Source of the DNA: Ichthyobacteriaceae bacterium
Lineage (GTDB): Bacteria > Bacteroidota > Bacteroidia > Flavobacteriales > JADGDT01
Length of the DNA: 51,399 nt
Direction of reading: 5' to 3'
NCBI GenBank assembly: GCA_023145615.1
Contig: JAGLDK010000027.1
Location: forward strand, 1 to 51,399
Of the stretch, positions 1 through 8,401 are shown one piece after another; position 1 is the first letter of the stretch; each line of letters opens with the position of its first letter. The notes beneath the pieces are model-generated. The model worked only from the letters and a program-made list of their open reading frames with translations. It was not told the origin of the DNA and searched no databases. A program made the translations under genes and the position numbers.

Positions 1-23
1 CTCTACCCCTGAGCTACGTCGGC
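1..23 (-). tRNA. tRNA, 5' part only, probably tRNA-Thr
   Basis: The reverse complement gives an acceptor 5' strand (GCCGACG), a T/A spacer and a D-arm with GCTCAG and GGTAGAG, so this is the first 23 nt of a tRNA cut by the window edge. The anticodon is outside the window. Thr is inferred from the order Tyr-Gly-Thr ahead of tuf that is usual in Bacteroidota and in many other bacteria. The identity is therefore an inference, but the tRNA itself is clear. Confidence 0.75.
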
Positions 24-121
24 AGCACAAGTATTTGATAGCTTGTTTATCTTATAATTATTTGAATTTAATACTTTAAAGCTTTTAATACAATAAAACA
101 TTCAAAACAAAAATTATGTTT

Positions 122-195
<74 letters not shown>

Positions 196-306
196 TAATT
201 TCATTATTAAACATTTGAAGTTTGTAATAACACAAAACCAAATTTAACGTACTAAACATTAAATAGACTTTATATTAAAACCAAACATCTAATAATGTTG
301 GTACAG

Positions 307-388
307 TGGGGAGAGCAGGATTCGAACCTACGAAGACGAAGTCAGCGGAGTTACAGTCCGCCCCAGTTGGCCACTTTGGTATCTCCCC
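307..388 (-). tRNA. tRNA-Tyr (anticodon GTA)
   Basis: An 82-nt class II tRNA on the minus strand with a long variable arm, as expected for Tyr. The acceptor stem GGGGAGA/TCTCCCC is fully paired with discriminator A. The anticodon loop CTGTAAC gives GTA, and the T-loop is TTCGAAT. It is the first of three tRNAs read toward the left end, downstream of hpf and its terminator. Confidence 0.96.
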
Positions 389-446
389 AAATCAATGAAC
401 TAGTATTCTTATTGTTGCCAAATATTAAAGCGTTAACTAACACCAT

Positions 447-478
447 AAAAAAAGCAGCCCGCTGTTTTAACGGACTGC
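447..478 (-). terminator. Rho-independent terminator after hpf
   Basis: On the minus strand GCAGTCCG pairs with CGGGCTGC (one T-G wobble; arms 471-478 and 454-461), followed by a run of seven T. It separates the xerC-hpf unit from the tRNA cluster. Confidence 0.8.
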
Positions 479-539
479 AAATGTATAAACTTTTCTTAAA
501 ACTACAAAACTGTTCTATACTTTTTTGAAACTCTTTACA

Positions 540-845
540 TTAAGAGATGTGAGTATTCAATTTATCGTTCTTTTTCTTAAGCATTCTCGCTAACGATTCA
601 GCACATAAATCTACTGCTTCTTCGTATGTTTTAGCCTGTTTCTTGACAACTAATTCATCTCCAGGAACATTTATTTTTATTTCTGAAATCTTATTGTCCT
701 TATCACTTTTATTTCCAAGCTTAAAATGCACTCCACCATCAATTATTTTGTCAAAATATTGATCAAGCTTATCTAACTTTTTCTGTGTGAAGTCAATTAA
801 CTTCTGATCTGCTTTGAAATCTACTGCTTGAATTCTAACTTTCAT
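540..845 (-). CDS. hpf: Ribosome hibernation promoting factor, short form (HPF/YfiA)
   Basis: A 101-aa protein of the HPF/YfiA family, which binds the 30S decoding site in stationary phase and helps keep ribosomes inactive. The N-terminus MKVRIQAVDFKADQKLIDF and the later EAVDLCAESL stretch fit short HPFs of Bacteroidota; the C-terminal dimerisation domain of long HPFs is absent. The open frame extends 11 codons further upstream, but that start would run back into xerC and lacks family similarity, so the internal ATG at 845 is chosen. It begins 7 nt after the xerC stop, so the two genes are probably co-transcribed. A terminator follows at 447-478. Confidence 0.93.
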   Translation of the reverse strand: MKVRIQAVDFKADQKLIDFTQKKLDKLDQYFDKIIDGGVHFKLGNKSDKDNKISEIKINVPGDELVVKKQAKTYEEAVDLCAESLARMLKKKNDKLNTHIS

Positions 846-852
846 AGGCCTA

Positions 853-1749
853 TTATTTTTTCGCCCTAGGATGGGCAATGTTTACTATTGATTTCAACTT
901 ACTAATAGATACATGAGTATAAATTTGCGTTGCTACAACACTAGAATGACCCAATAATTCCTTTATAGAATTCAAATCAGCACCAGCATCTAGCAAGTGA
1001 GTTGCAAAAGTATGTCGTATAATATGTGGACTCCTCTTTACCTTCTTAGTAACTTTACTAAGGTATGAATTTATCACTCTATACACAAGACTTGAATACA
1101 ATTCTTTGCCATTTTTAGTAATAAATAGTGCAAAATTCCCCTCAACTACCTCAATATCATCACGCCAAAATGCATATTTTTCAATTTCCGAGATTAATTG
1201 TGCACTTATTGGAATTATACGTTCCTTATTCCTTTTACCTAAAACACGAAGTTGAGAATTACTATAATCTACATCTTTTAATTTTATACCAATTAACTCA
1301 CTTAATCTAATTCCTGTATTATAAAAAATACTTATTAACAACTTATCTCGTACACAATCAAAGTCACTTTCACACAATTCATTATCAAATAAATTAATCA
1401 TTTCGGCTTTAGAGTACGGAACAACAACCGAACTTTCTTGCTTTAACGATACTAATTTCATAGATGGATTAACATCTATCTCCTCAATATATCGCAAGTA
1501 TTTATAAAACCTCTTAACACTACTAATTTTTCTATTAATAGACCTATTTGTATAATTACGCTCACTTAAAAATACAATAAACGATCTTAATTGATTAAAA
1601 ACTGCATCAACAATAACAGTATCAGACTGATAAACTATCAAATAATCTTCTAATTCCGTTAAATCATTTTTATAAGCCTTTAGAGTATGTACAGAATATC
1701 GCTTCTCGAACTGTAAATAATCAAAAAACTTATCAACCATTATATTCAT
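853..1749 (-). CDS. xerC: Tyrosine recombinase, XerC/XerD family
   Basis: A 298-aa site-specific recombinase of normal Xer length. It has an N-terminal SAM-like core-binding domain (about 1-95) and a C-terminal catalytic domain with R148 (TGIRLSE), K172 (LGKRNKER), H242 and R245 (HIIRHTFATHL), H268 (LLGHSS) and nucleophile Y277 (QIYTHV), so the active site is complete. Xer proteins resolve chromosome dimers at dif with FtsK. The linkage rpsU - xer - hpf - tRNAs is common in Bacteroidota, which argues for a housekeeping Xer rather than a phage integrase. Whether it is XerC or XerD cannot be settled from one sequence. A start three codons later (M4) is also possible. Confidence 0.85.
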   Translation of the reverse strand: MNIMVDKFFDYLQFEKRYSVHTLKAYKNDLTELEDYLIVYQSDTVIVDAVFNQLRSFIVFLSERNYTNRSINRKISSVKRFYKYLRYIEEIDVNPSMKLVSLKQESSVVVPYSKAEMINLFDNELCESDFDCVRDKLLISIFYNTGIRLSELIGIKLKDVDYSNSQLRVLGKRNKERIIPISAQLISEIEKYAFWRDDIEVVEGNFALFITKNGKELYSSLVYRVINSYLSKVTKKVKRSPHIIRHTFATHLLDAGADLNSIKELLGHSSVVATQIYTHVSISKLKSIVNIAHPRAKK

Positions 1750-1798
1750 AACTCTTCCTTTACACTATAAATAACAAACTAAAGCCTAAAATTAATCA

Positions 1799-1836
1799 AA
1801 AAAAAGTGCCGTAAAAAATTAATTTTACGGCACTTA
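1799..1836 (-). terminator. Terminator after rpsU
   Basis: A perfect 13-bp stem AAGTGCCGTAAAA/TTTTACGGCACTT (1805-1817 and 1824-1836) with a 6-nt loop, followed on the minus strand by six or more T. It ends the rpsU transcript before xerC. Confidence 0.88.
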
Positions 1837-1859
1837 ATATATTTTCAAAAAACCTATTT

Positions 1860-2054
1860 CTAGTAATTGTCTTGATCTCTCAATCCTTGAACATAAATAG
1901 CTTTTTGGTTTTGCTTTCTTTTTACAATAGATGGTTTATTGAATTGCTTACGAGAACGTAATTGTTTCATTGCACCAGTTCTATCGAATTTTCTTTTGAA
2001 ACGTTTCAAAGCTCTATCAATAGCTTCTCCTTCTTTTACAGGAATTATTAACAT
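1860..2054 (-). CDS. rpsU: 30S ribosomal protein S21 (bS21)
   Basis: A 64-aa basic protein starting MLIIPVKEGEAIDRALKRFK, typical of bacterial S21, which joins the 30S platform late and contacts the anti-Shine-Dalgarno end of 16S rRNA. The open frame continues 19 codons upstream, but the conserved N-terminus fixes the start at 2054. It has its own consensus promoter (2137-2166) and terminator (1799-1836), so it is a single-gene unit. Confidence 0.96.
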   Translation of the reverse strand: MLIIPVKEGEAIDRALKRFKRKFDRTGAMKQLRSRKQFNKPSIVKRKQNQKAIYVQGLRDQDNY

Positions 2055-2136
2055 AATACTATAGTTTAATTTATTAAATACTTTTTTATGCATTATTTCA
2101 AGTCCAACCAATTAAGATTGAACCTATAAGCGGGCG

Positions 2137-2166
2137 CAAAAATACACATTATTATAGTTCTACAAA
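2137..2166 (-). promoter_or_regulatory. Bacteroidota-type promoter for rpsU
   Basis: On the minus strand TTTG (2163-2166) is followed after 18 nt by TATTTTTG (2137-2144), matching the Bacteroidota -33/-7 consensus TTTG-N19-TAnnTTTG. It leaves a leader of about 75 nt before rpsU. Confidence 0.75.
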
Positions 2167-2380
2167 ACTACAAGCCCTAATTATTTTATATTTAACTTTT
2201 TTCTCTCTAAACTCTAGTAACTAACCTCCTCTCATTTGACCATTTATAAAAAATGGTACTGTTATTCAAAATCGGTGCAAAATTATCATAAAGTTTCATA
2301 ATACACAACCTTTTTCGAAACAAAACAACAATAATTACAAATAGCAAACAAAACACAATTAAAACCTAAAGTTTAAAACA
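2167..2380 (-). other. Intergenic stretch upstream of the rpsU promoter
   Basis: No ORF with coding character. It holds a 7-bp hairpin ACCATTT/AAATGGT (about 2239-2257) and a second promoter-like pair on the minus strand, TTG at 2306-2308 and TAATTTTG at 2278-2285 (20-nt spacer). This could be a distal rpsU promoter or the start of a short non-coding transcript; I cannot tell which. Confidence 0.35.
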
Positions 2381-2434
2381 AAAAAAGCCATGAAAATATA
2401 AAATTGGAATACATCCAAATATTTTCATGGCTTT
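2381..2434 (-). terminator. Terminator after the acyl-CoA dehydrogenase gene
   Basis: A perfect 16-bp stem (2384-2399 with 2419-2434, core AAAGCCATGAAAATAT) carrying an inner TTGGA/TCCAA stem in its loop, followed on the minus strand by a T run. Confidence 0.9.
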
Positions 2435-2457
2435 AAATACTATTATACAATAAACTA

Positions 2458-3600
2458 CTACTCCTTAAGCATCAATCTTGAAATAACAAATTTCTGAATT
2501 TCAGTTGTTCCTTCTCCAATAGTACATAGTTTCGAATCTCTAAAATATCTTTCAACCGGAAAATCTTTAGTATATCCATAACCTCCATGTATTTGCACCG
2601 CTTCCGATGAAATTCTAACACAAGCCTCCGAAGCCATATATTTTGCCATTGCACAAGTTTTTGTACAATTTAAACCACTCTCTTTTTCCCAAGCTGCCTT
2701 ATAAGTAAGCAACTCTGATGCATCAATTTCGGTAGCCATTTCAGCTAACTTAAAAGAAATACCTTGAAAAGCAGATATCGGTTTTCCAAATTGCTCTCTT
2801 TCCTTCGAATATTTTAAAGATGCCTCTAACGATCCTTTTGCTATACCTAACGACACTGCAGCAATAGAAATCCTACCTCCATCAAGTATTTTTAAAGCCT
2901 GCACAAAACCATCTCCTACTTCTCCTAGTGCATTTTCTTTAGGCACACGTACATTATCAAAAATTAATTCGGTGGTTTCCGAAGCACGCATTCCAAGTTT
3001 ATCTTCTTTTTTTCCTGAAGTAAAACCAGCAACACCTTTTTCTACCACAATTGCAGTTGCACCACGTTTATCACCTTTCGCTCCGGTACGAGTCATTAAA
3101 ACAACAACATCACCATTTTCGCCATGAGTAATAAAGTTTTTCGTTCCATTAATAACCCACTCATCACCGTCTAACTTTGCAGTACAATTCATATTACCTG
3201 CATCAGATCCTGTACTAGTTTCTGTAAGTCCCCATGCACCTATCCATTCTCCCGTAGCTAATTTCGGTAACCATTTATGCTTTTGTTCCTCTGTTCCGAA
3301 CTCTAAAATATGATTAGTACACAACGAATTATGTGCTGCAACCGAAAGTCCTATCGAAGGATCAGCCTTAGAAAGTTCATCAACTACAGTAATATATTCA
3401 TTATAACCAAAACCAGAACCTCCATATTCTTCAGGCACCAAAACACCCATAAAACCCATTTCTCCTAACTGCCTTAACAGCTTTATTGGAAATATTTGTT
3501 TTTCATCCCATTCTCTTTGAAATGGTAAAATATACTGTTTTGCAAACTCTTTAATTGAGTCAGCTATCATCAATTGTTCTTCTGATTTCTCGAAATTCAT
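2458..3600 (-). CDS. Acyl-CoA dehydrogenase, short-chain/butyryl type
   Basis: A 380-aa flavoenzyme that forms the alpha,beta double bond in acyl-CoA thioesters and passes electrons to ETF. Both family signatures are present: GLTETSTGSDAG near residue 127 and the C-terminal QIHGGYGYTKDFPVERYFRD. The catalytic base is predicted as E363 in IGEGTTEIQ, the position used by short- and medium-chain enzymes. The length is normal. No etfAB or other beta-oxidation gene is adjacent; the gene lies 74 nt after the helix-hairpin-helix gene and may share its transcript. Chain-length preference cannot be read from the sequence alone. Confidence 0.92.
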   Translation of the reverse strand: MNFEKSEEQLMIADSIKEFAKQYILPFQREWDEKQIFPIKLLRQLGEMGFMGVLVPEEYGGSGFGYNEYITVVDELSKADPSIGLSVAAHNSLCTNHILEFGTEEQKHKWLPKLATGEWIGAWGLTETSTGSDAGNMNCTAKLDGDEWVINGTKNFITHGENGDVVVLMTRTGAKGDKRGATAIVVEKGVAGFTSGKKEDKLGMRASETTELIFDNVRVPKENALGEVGDGFVQALKILDGGRISIAAVSLGIAKGSLEASLKYSKEREQFGKPISAFQGISFKLAEMATEIDASELLTYKAAWEKESGLNCTKTCAMAKYMASEACVRISSEAVQIHGGYGYTKDFPVERYFRDSKLCTIGEGTTEIQKFVISRLMLKE

Positions 3601-3674
3601 CTCTACATATTATAATTCAATACATTATTTGCATAAATGATTTAACATTTAATACATCTCCATGTGTTGAAGGG

Positions 3675-4730
3675 TTATTCTGCCGTCAAATATACTTTAA
3701 TTTTATCAAAATTATAAACACTGATAAATTCTAAATTTATAATTTCGTCAACACTTTTATACTTCCTGAAATTATCTCTAAAATCAACAATTGACTTAGC
3801 AAGCTTCCAGCTTATGTATGGATGAGATTTTAACACATCAAATTTTACAGTATTTATATTAATTTGCACAGGTACGAACTCATCATTCACCTTAAAAGTC
3901 TTAATTAAATCAACATATATTTCATCGTTTATGAAATTCAATTCTTTTAATTGATACATTTTACAAATACCCCCTAATTTTATTCTCCTATCTAATAATA
4001 ATTTAGCGTATTTATCTCCAATACCTGAAACAGACTTAAACTGCATTAAAGTTGCCTTATTAATATCTATTTTTCCTACAACAATTTTATTATAATTATT
4101 ATCTGAATCTTCTGTTATAATTTTTCTGATTTTTAGATATTTTTCAATTTCTAAATATTTTTTATCACTTACTACAAATAACTTTTTAAAATCTTTTTTC
4201 GACTTAAAACCTCCAATCTTATCCTTATAACTAACAATAGACATTGCTTGTTTTTTAGAAAATCCAATATTTTCCCAATCAGAAACCGAATAACTATTAG
4301 GATCAAACTCTGAATAATTATTTTTTTCATCAACCTTTTTTGAAGTTGATTTATATTTTTTTGAAAAATAAATATAAGGGGTCAACTCAACAAAAAGCTT
4401 TTTACTAATTTTCAACACTTCCTGAACCTGATTCTTATCAACAAACTTAGATTTTACTCTAAATGAATCTAATAAATAAATTTGATTATCAGATAATCCA
4501 AAATATTTCCAATACTTAACATCTAATTTATTTGGGTTAAACTTAAAATATTTTGGCTTTTTAAAACTATTTACAAGCTCAATTTGAGCAATATATTTTT
4601 CTAACTTCTCATCAACTTCAACACTACTATCTATTACCCAAATATCATCTTTTACAATAATAAACTGAAGTCCAACAATAACCAATACTAAAGCAAACAA
4701 TCCAAATCTATCGCTTTTAGAGAATTTCAT
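3675..4730 (-). CDS. Membrane-anchored helix-hairpin-helix (ComEA-like) protein
   Basis: A 351-aa protein with one N-terminal membrane segment (about 9-26) and then four related modules starting with an N-rich strand-turn motif and followed by a helix-hairpin-helix: FNPNKLD at 64, FDPNSYS at 142, DINKATL with GIGDKYAKLLLDRR at 222, and ININTVK at 290. Only the third has the classical G-I-G hairpin. ComEA-type HhH domains bind DNA non-specifically outside the inner membrane during uptake, so a periplasmic DNA-binding role is possible, but many Bacteroidota carry such proteins with no proven role. The product is very lysine- and isoleucine-rich. It is read in the same direction as the acyl-CoA dehydrogenase gene that follows. 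Confidence 0.8.
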   Translation of the reverse strand: MKFSKSDRFGLFALVLVIVGLQFIIVKDDIWVIDSSVEVDEKLEKYIAQIELVNSFKKPKYFKFNPNKLDVKYWKYFGLSDNQIYLLDSFRVKSKFVDKNQVQEVLKISKKLFVELTPYIYFSKKYKSTSKKVDEKNNYSEFDPNSYSVSDWENIGFSKKQAMSIVSYKDKIGGFKSKKDFKKLFVVSDKKYLEIEKYLKIRKIITEDSDNNYNKIVVGKIDINKATLMQFKSVSGIGDKYAKLLLDRRIKLGGICKMYQLKELNFINDEIYVDLIKTFKVNDEFVPVQININTVKFDVLKSHPYISWKLAKSIVDFRDNFRKYKSVDEIINLEFISVYNFDKIKVYLTAE

Positions 4731-4758
4731 AATACGTATTTACTAATTTTACCAATCT

Positions 4759-4788
4759 AAAATATAACAAATAAAGCTTTATAACAAA
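4759..4788 (-). promoter_or_regulatory. Candidate promoter for the helix-hairpin-helix gene
   Basis: On the minus strand TTTG (4785-4788), 18 nt, then TATATTTT (4759-4766). The last base of the -7 element departs from the consensus. It leaves a leader of about 25 nt before the ATG at 4730. Confidence 0.45.
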
Positions 4789-4840
4789 TATTTACATTCA
4801 TTGAAATACTCCATTATTGAAGTAATAAACAATCTTGAAA

Positions 4841-4897
4841 AACAAAAAGCTCACCTATCAATCATCAGTAACAAACTAACAATTAAAAGGTAAGCTT
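4841..4897 (-). terminator. Probable terminator after rimO
   Basis: A 10-bp stem with one mismatch (AAGCTCACCT 4847-4856 against AGGTAAGCTT 4888-4897) and a long loop, followed on the minus strand by TTTTTGTTTTT. It is weaker than the other terminators in the window. Confidence 0.5.
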
Positions 4898-4941
4898 ATT
4901 TTATATAGCATAAAAAAAAACGCTAATTCAATAATATTTTA

Positions 4942-6264
4942 TTATCTATTTTTACTTTTACCTAAAGGTTTTCCGTATAAATCGTATTCAGTTGCATCGG
5001 TAATTTCAATATCTATAAAATCGCCTAAAGAAATATAATAATCATCAACGGCAACTCTTACTTCATTATCTACATCAGGAGAATCATATTCAGTACGTCC
5101 TACAAAATAATCATCTTCTACTCTATCGAAAATACATTTATAAACCTTACCTATTTTATTACTATTCAACTCAAAAGAAACGCTTGCTTGAATTTCCATT
5201 ATATCATTTACACGTAGCTGTTTTGTCTCTTCATCTACATCATCTTCTAAATCATAAGCTGGAGTATCTTCCTCATGAGAGTATGCAAAAACTCCCAATC
5301 TGTCAAATTTCATATCTGCAACCCAATCTTTCATTTCTTCAAAATCTGCTTGAGTTTCTCCTGGATACCCAACAATTAAAGTTGTACGAATTGCAATATC
5401 AGGAACCATATCTCTAAACTTAGAAATAAGTGCATTTGTTTTTTCTTGAGTTGTACCTCTGCGCATCGATTCTAATAAACGTGTTGACGTATGCTGAAGT
5501 GGTATATCTAAATAATTACAAACTTTAGGTTCATCACGCATAACCTCAAGTGCATCCATCGGAAAACTTGTAGGATAAGCATAATGCAAACGAAGCCACT
5601 CAATCCCTTCAATTTTCACAAGTTCTTTAAGTAAATCAGCCAAACGACGCTTTCCATACAAATCAAGTCCGTAATATGTTAAATCCTGAGCTATCATAAT
5701 TAACTCTTTAACACCATTTGATGCAAGTTTTTGTGCTTCAGTAACCAAATCTTCAATAGAAATTGAAACATGCTTACCTCTAATTGATGGAATTGCACAG
5801 AAAGAACATGATCTATCACATCCTTCCGAAATCTTTAAATAAGCGTAATGTTTTGGGGTTGTAGTTAATCTTTCTCCAACCAACTCTTTTTTATAATCAG
5901 CACCTAAGGCTTGTAGTAAATTTGGCAAATCATGTGTACCAAAATACTGATCAACATCGGTAATTTCCTTTTCTAAATCAGTTTTATATCGTTCCGATAA
6001 ACAACCTGTAACAAAAACTTTATCAATTTCTCCTGCTTCTTTCAACTGAACAAAATCAATAATTGTATTTATCGACTCCTCTTTAGCATCTCCAATAAAC
6101 CCACAAGTATTAATAACAACAATATTTGCATCCTCATCATCAGTAGAAACTTCCATATCATTAGCCTTTAATTGCCCCATTAAAACCTCAGAATCGTAAA
6201 CATTTTTACTACATCCAAGAGTTACTACATTTATTTTATTTGCTTTCGACGATTTTACTCTCAT
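4942..6264 (-). CDS. rimO: Ribosomal protein S12 methylthiotransferase RimO
   Basis: A 440-aa radical-SAM enzyme that adds a methylthio group to the conserved Asp of ribosomal protein S12. The N-terminal UPF0004 domain has C18, C54 and C88 for the auxiliary 4Fe-4S cluster. The radical-SAM motif CxxxCxxC is C149, C153 and C156 (EGCDRSCSFCAIP). A TRAM domain occupies the last ~65 residues. RimO rather than MiaB is favoured by the N-terminus NVVTLGCSKNVYDSE and by the neighbour ftsY, a frequent pairing in Bacteroidota. A terminator lies between ftsY and rimO. A TAATTTTG -7-like element at 6378-6385 may start rimO's own transcript, but no clear -33 box accompanies it. Confidence 0.94.
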   Translation of the reverse strand: MRVKSSKANKINVVTLGCSKNVYDSEVLMGQLKANDMEVSTDDEDANIVVINTCGFIGDAKEESINTIIDFVQLKEAGEIDKVFVTGCLSERYKTDLEKEITDVDQYFGTHDLPNLLQALGADYKKELVGERLTTTPKHYAYLKISEGCDRSCSFCAIPSIRGKHVSISIEDLVTEAQKLASNGVKELIMIAQDLTYYGLDLYGKRRLADLLKELVKIEGIEWLRLHYAYPTSFPMDALEVMRDEPKVCNYLDIPLQHTSTRLLESMRRGTTQEKTNALISKFRDMVPDIAIRTTLIVGYPGETQADFEEMKDWVADMKFDRLGVFAYSHEEDTPAYDLEDDVDEETKQLRVNDIMEIQASVSFELNSNKIGKVYKCIFDRVEDDYFVGRTEYDSPDVDNEVRVAVDDYYISLGDFIDIEITDATEYDLYGKPLGKSKNR

Positions 6265-6387
6265 AACAATATATTATTTTAATAAATTATGTGGAAGTTT
6301 AAAACAACCATACTTCATTCAAAAATTGCAGTTTATACAGCACCAATAAATGTACTTATATCTAGCCTGAATTATTGCAAAATTACA

Positions 6388-6438
6388 TTAAAAAAAGCGA
6401 TAAGAATAACTGAAACTATCAGTTACCCTTATCGCTTT
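6388..6438 (-). terminator. Terminator after ftsY
   Basis: A two-step hairpin: outer stem AAAGCGATAA/TTATCGCTTT (6394-6403 and 6429-6438) and inner stem TAACTGA/TCAGTTA (6407-6413 and 6419-6425), followed on the minus strand by a T run. Confidence 0.88.
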
Positions 6439-6467
6439 ATAAATTTTTATATAAAAAACTATAATTC

Positions 6468-7427
6468 TTATCTTTTAAAAAAAGAATTTACAAATTCATT
6501 TTTATTAAATACTTGCAAATCTTCAACCCCTTCTCCTACTCCAATATATCTTACTGGTATCTTAAATTCATCAGATATTCCAATAACTACACCACCTTTA
6601 GCAGTACCATCAAGCTTAGTTACAGCCAAAGAAGTTACTTCGGTTGCTTTTGTAAATTGCCTAGCTTGTTCAAATGCATTTTGACCTGTTGAACCATCAA
6701 GCACTAACATTACATCGTGCGGAGCATTTGGAATAACTTTTTGCATAACACGCTTAACTTTCGAAAGCTCATTCATCAAGTTAATTTTATTATGCAAACG
6801 CCCTGCTGTATCAATAATAACAACATCAGCCTCCATTGCAACTCCTGATTCTACAGTATCGAAAGCCACAGATGCAGGATCAGAACCCATTTCTTGCTTA
6901 ACAATAGAAACATCAACTCTTTTCGACCAAATTTCTAGTTGTTCAACTGCCGCAGCTCTGAAAGTATCGGCAGCACCAAGCACTACTTTATAACCTTTTT
7001 TCTTTAACTGATAAGCAAGCTTACCTATAGTAGTAGTTTTACCAACTCCATTTACTCCAACAACCATAATTACATATGGCCCGTTTTCAACTTTAGGTAT
7101 AACTAATTCTGAATTATCTCCGCTTCCGGTTTCCGATAATAAACCTGCAATTTCTTCTCTTAAAATTTCATTAAGTTCTGATGTTCCAAGATATTTATCC
7201 TTTTCAACACGAGCCTCAATTCTATCAATAATTTTTAAAGTTGTACTAACTCCAACATCAGAAGAAACAAGAACTTCTTCTAAATCATCAAGCACATCAT
7301 CATCAACAGTAGACTTACCGGCAACTGCCTTTGAAAGTTTCGAAAAAAAAGAAGCATTCGACTTTTCAAGTCCTTTATCTAAAGTTTCTTTTTTTTCTTT
7401 CGAAAATAAATTACCAAAAATTCCCAT
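6468..7427 (-). CDS. ftsY: Signal recognition particle receptor FtsY
   Basis: A 319-aa SRP-family GTPase that docks SRP-ribosome complexes at the membrane. It has an N domain (about 20-100) and a G domain with GVNGVGKTT (124-132), DTFRAAA (154-160), DTAGR (206-210) and TKLDGTAKGG (270-279), all intact. The acidic A domain of proteobacterial FtsY is missing, as is normal in Bacteroidota; a short Lys-rich N-terminus replaces it. It lies downstream of the rpmB-rpmG-DUF4295 operon, separated by a terminator. Confidence 0.96.
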   Translation of the reverse strand: MGIFGNLFSKEKKETLDKGLEKSNASFFSKLSKAVAGKSTVDDDVLDDLEEVLVSSDVGVSTTLKIIDRIEARVEKDKYLGTSELNEILREEIAGLLSETGSGDNSELVIPKVENGPYVIMVVGVNGVGKTTTIGKLAYQLKKKGYKVVLGAADTFRAAAVEQLEIWSKRVDVSIVKQEMGSDPASVAFDTVESGVAMEADVVIIDTAGRLHNKINLMNELSKVKRVMQKVIPNAPHDVMLVLDGSTGQNAFEQARQFTKATEVTSLAVTKLDGTAKGGVVIGISDEFKIPVRYIGVGEGVEDLQVFNKNEFVNSFFKR

Positions 7428-7593
7428 ACAATATAATAACTAGTAAGATTTTAATCTATACACAATAATTGTGTAATTCGTCGCAAATAAACGAAAATAT
7501 TTTATATATATAAGCCTGCTTATTACTTAAGTTACAACAAACAAACACTTATTTAGCACAAAAAAACAATATTACACAAAATACGTAAAAAGC

Positions 7594-7626
7594 AAAAAAG
7601 AGCTACCGTATAAACGATAGCTCTTT
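7594..7626 (-). terminator. Terminator after the rpmB-rpmG-DUF4295 operon
   Basis: A 13-bp stem with one mismatch, AAAGAGCTACCGT (7597-7609) against ACGATAGCTCTTT (7614-7626), with an A-rich flank that reads as T on the minus strand. Confidence 0.8.
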
Positions 7627-7654
7627 AAATATTATAATATACTGTTCAATCAAA

Positions 7655-7807
7655 TTATTTTTGCTTCAACCAATCACTTACTTGGTCTCCAGCCATAACT
7701 CTTTCAACAAAAACGTAAGCTCCAGTTTTAGGAGACTTAACCATTTTAATAGCTTTCGTAAGCTTTTTAGTTCCTGTTTGTAATGATGCTACAGATTTTT
7801 TTGCCAT
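7655..7807 (-). CDS. DUF4295 family small protein
   Basis: A 50-aa basic protein starting MAKKSVASLQTGTKKLTKAI and ending GDQVSDWLKQK. It matches the small DUF4295 family that in Bacteroidota usually follows rpmG, and its position 9 nt after the rpmG stop supports this. The size, charge and operon suggest a ribosome-associated protein, but its function is not established. Because of its size it is easily missed by gene callers. Confidence 0.88.
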   Translation of the reverse strand: MAKKSVASLQTGTKKLTKAIKMVKSPKTGAYVFVERVMAGDQVSDWLKQK

Positions 7808-7816
7808 GATTCAAAC

Positions 7817-7999
7817 TTATTTAATTTCTTTATGAACAGTCACCCTTTTCAGGATAGAATTGTATTTCTTAATCTCCATACGATCTGGAGTATTCTTTTT
7901 GTTTTTTGTAGTAATGTAACGAGAAGTTCCAGGTTGCCCCGAAGTCTTATGCTCTGTACATTCTAAAATAACCTGTACTCTGTTTCCTTTTTTTGCCAT
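7817..7999 (-). CDS. rpmG: 50S ribosomal protein L33 (bL33)
   Basis: A 60-aa L33 with [18 protein letters not shown] at its start and the basic core [17 protein letters not shown]. It has only one Cys (C14), so it is the zinc-free (C-minus) form. It is the second gene of the rpmB operon, 25 nt after rpmB. Confidence 0.96.
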   Translation of the reverse strand: MAKKGNRVQVILECTEHKTSGQPGTSRYITTKNKKNTPDRMEIKKYNSILKRVTVHKEIK

Positions 8000-8024
8000 T
8001 TTAAAAAGTCTTTATACTTTAAAA

Positions 8025-8264
8025 TTATTTTTTCAAATAACCTTTCTCTCTAGCTTCTTTTACCACAGCAGAGATACCTTTTTTGTTAATGTTTTTTAAA
8101 GCAGAAGTAGATACTTTTAAAGTAACCCACTTATCTTCTTCTGGTAAAAAGAAACGCTTCTTAATCAAATTTGCATTGAACTTTCTTTTAGACTTGTTCA
8201 TTGCGTGCGAAACGTTGTTTCCAACCATCGCTTTTTTTCCAGTAAGTTCACAAACTCTTGACAT
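8025..8264 (-). CDS. rpmB: 50S ribosomal protein L28 (bL28)
   Basis: A 79-aa L28 beginning MSRVCELTGKKAMVGNNVSH, the conserved family N-terminus, and ending in a Lys-rich helix. It is the first gene of an operon with rpmG and DUF4295, behind a consensus promoter at 8372-8401 with a leader of about 100 nt. That leader could carry ribosomal-protein feedback, but I see no recognisable motif in it. Confidence 0.96.
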   Translation of the reverse strand: MSRVCELTGKKAMVGNNVSHAMNKSKRKFNANLIKKRFFLPEEDKWVTLKVSTSALKNINKKGISAVVKEAREKGYLKK

Positions 8265-8371
8265 CGTTATTGTCTTTAATTCTATAATGATTCAAAATGA
8301 TGCAAAAATTTGATTAATCATTGACGATTAAGTCAATAGCATAATTGATTTATCTCTGTTTTTGCGGGTTG

Positions 8372-8401
8372 CAAAGATATAAAAGTTTTTTGCTATTCAA
8401 A
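8372..8401 (-). promoter_or_regulatory. Bacteroidota-type promoter for rpmB-rpmG-DUF4295
   Basis: On the minus strand TTTG (8398-8401), 18 nt, TATCTTTG (8372-8379); both elements fit the consensus. Confidence 0.78.

Noticed and set aside
295-528. ORF over the tRNA-Tyr gene and terminator
   Set aside because: It runs over tRNA-Tyr and a terminator; no coding character.
853-1749. Integrase as a sign of a prophage or island
   Set aside because: The recombinase sits in the rpsU-hpf-tRNA housekeeping context, has Xer length, and no att repeats, phage or cargo genes were seen near it or at the tRNAs.
6289-6684. 131-codon plus-strand ORF over the ftsY end and terminator
   Set aside because: It crosses the ftsY terminator and its 3' end; no family similarity.
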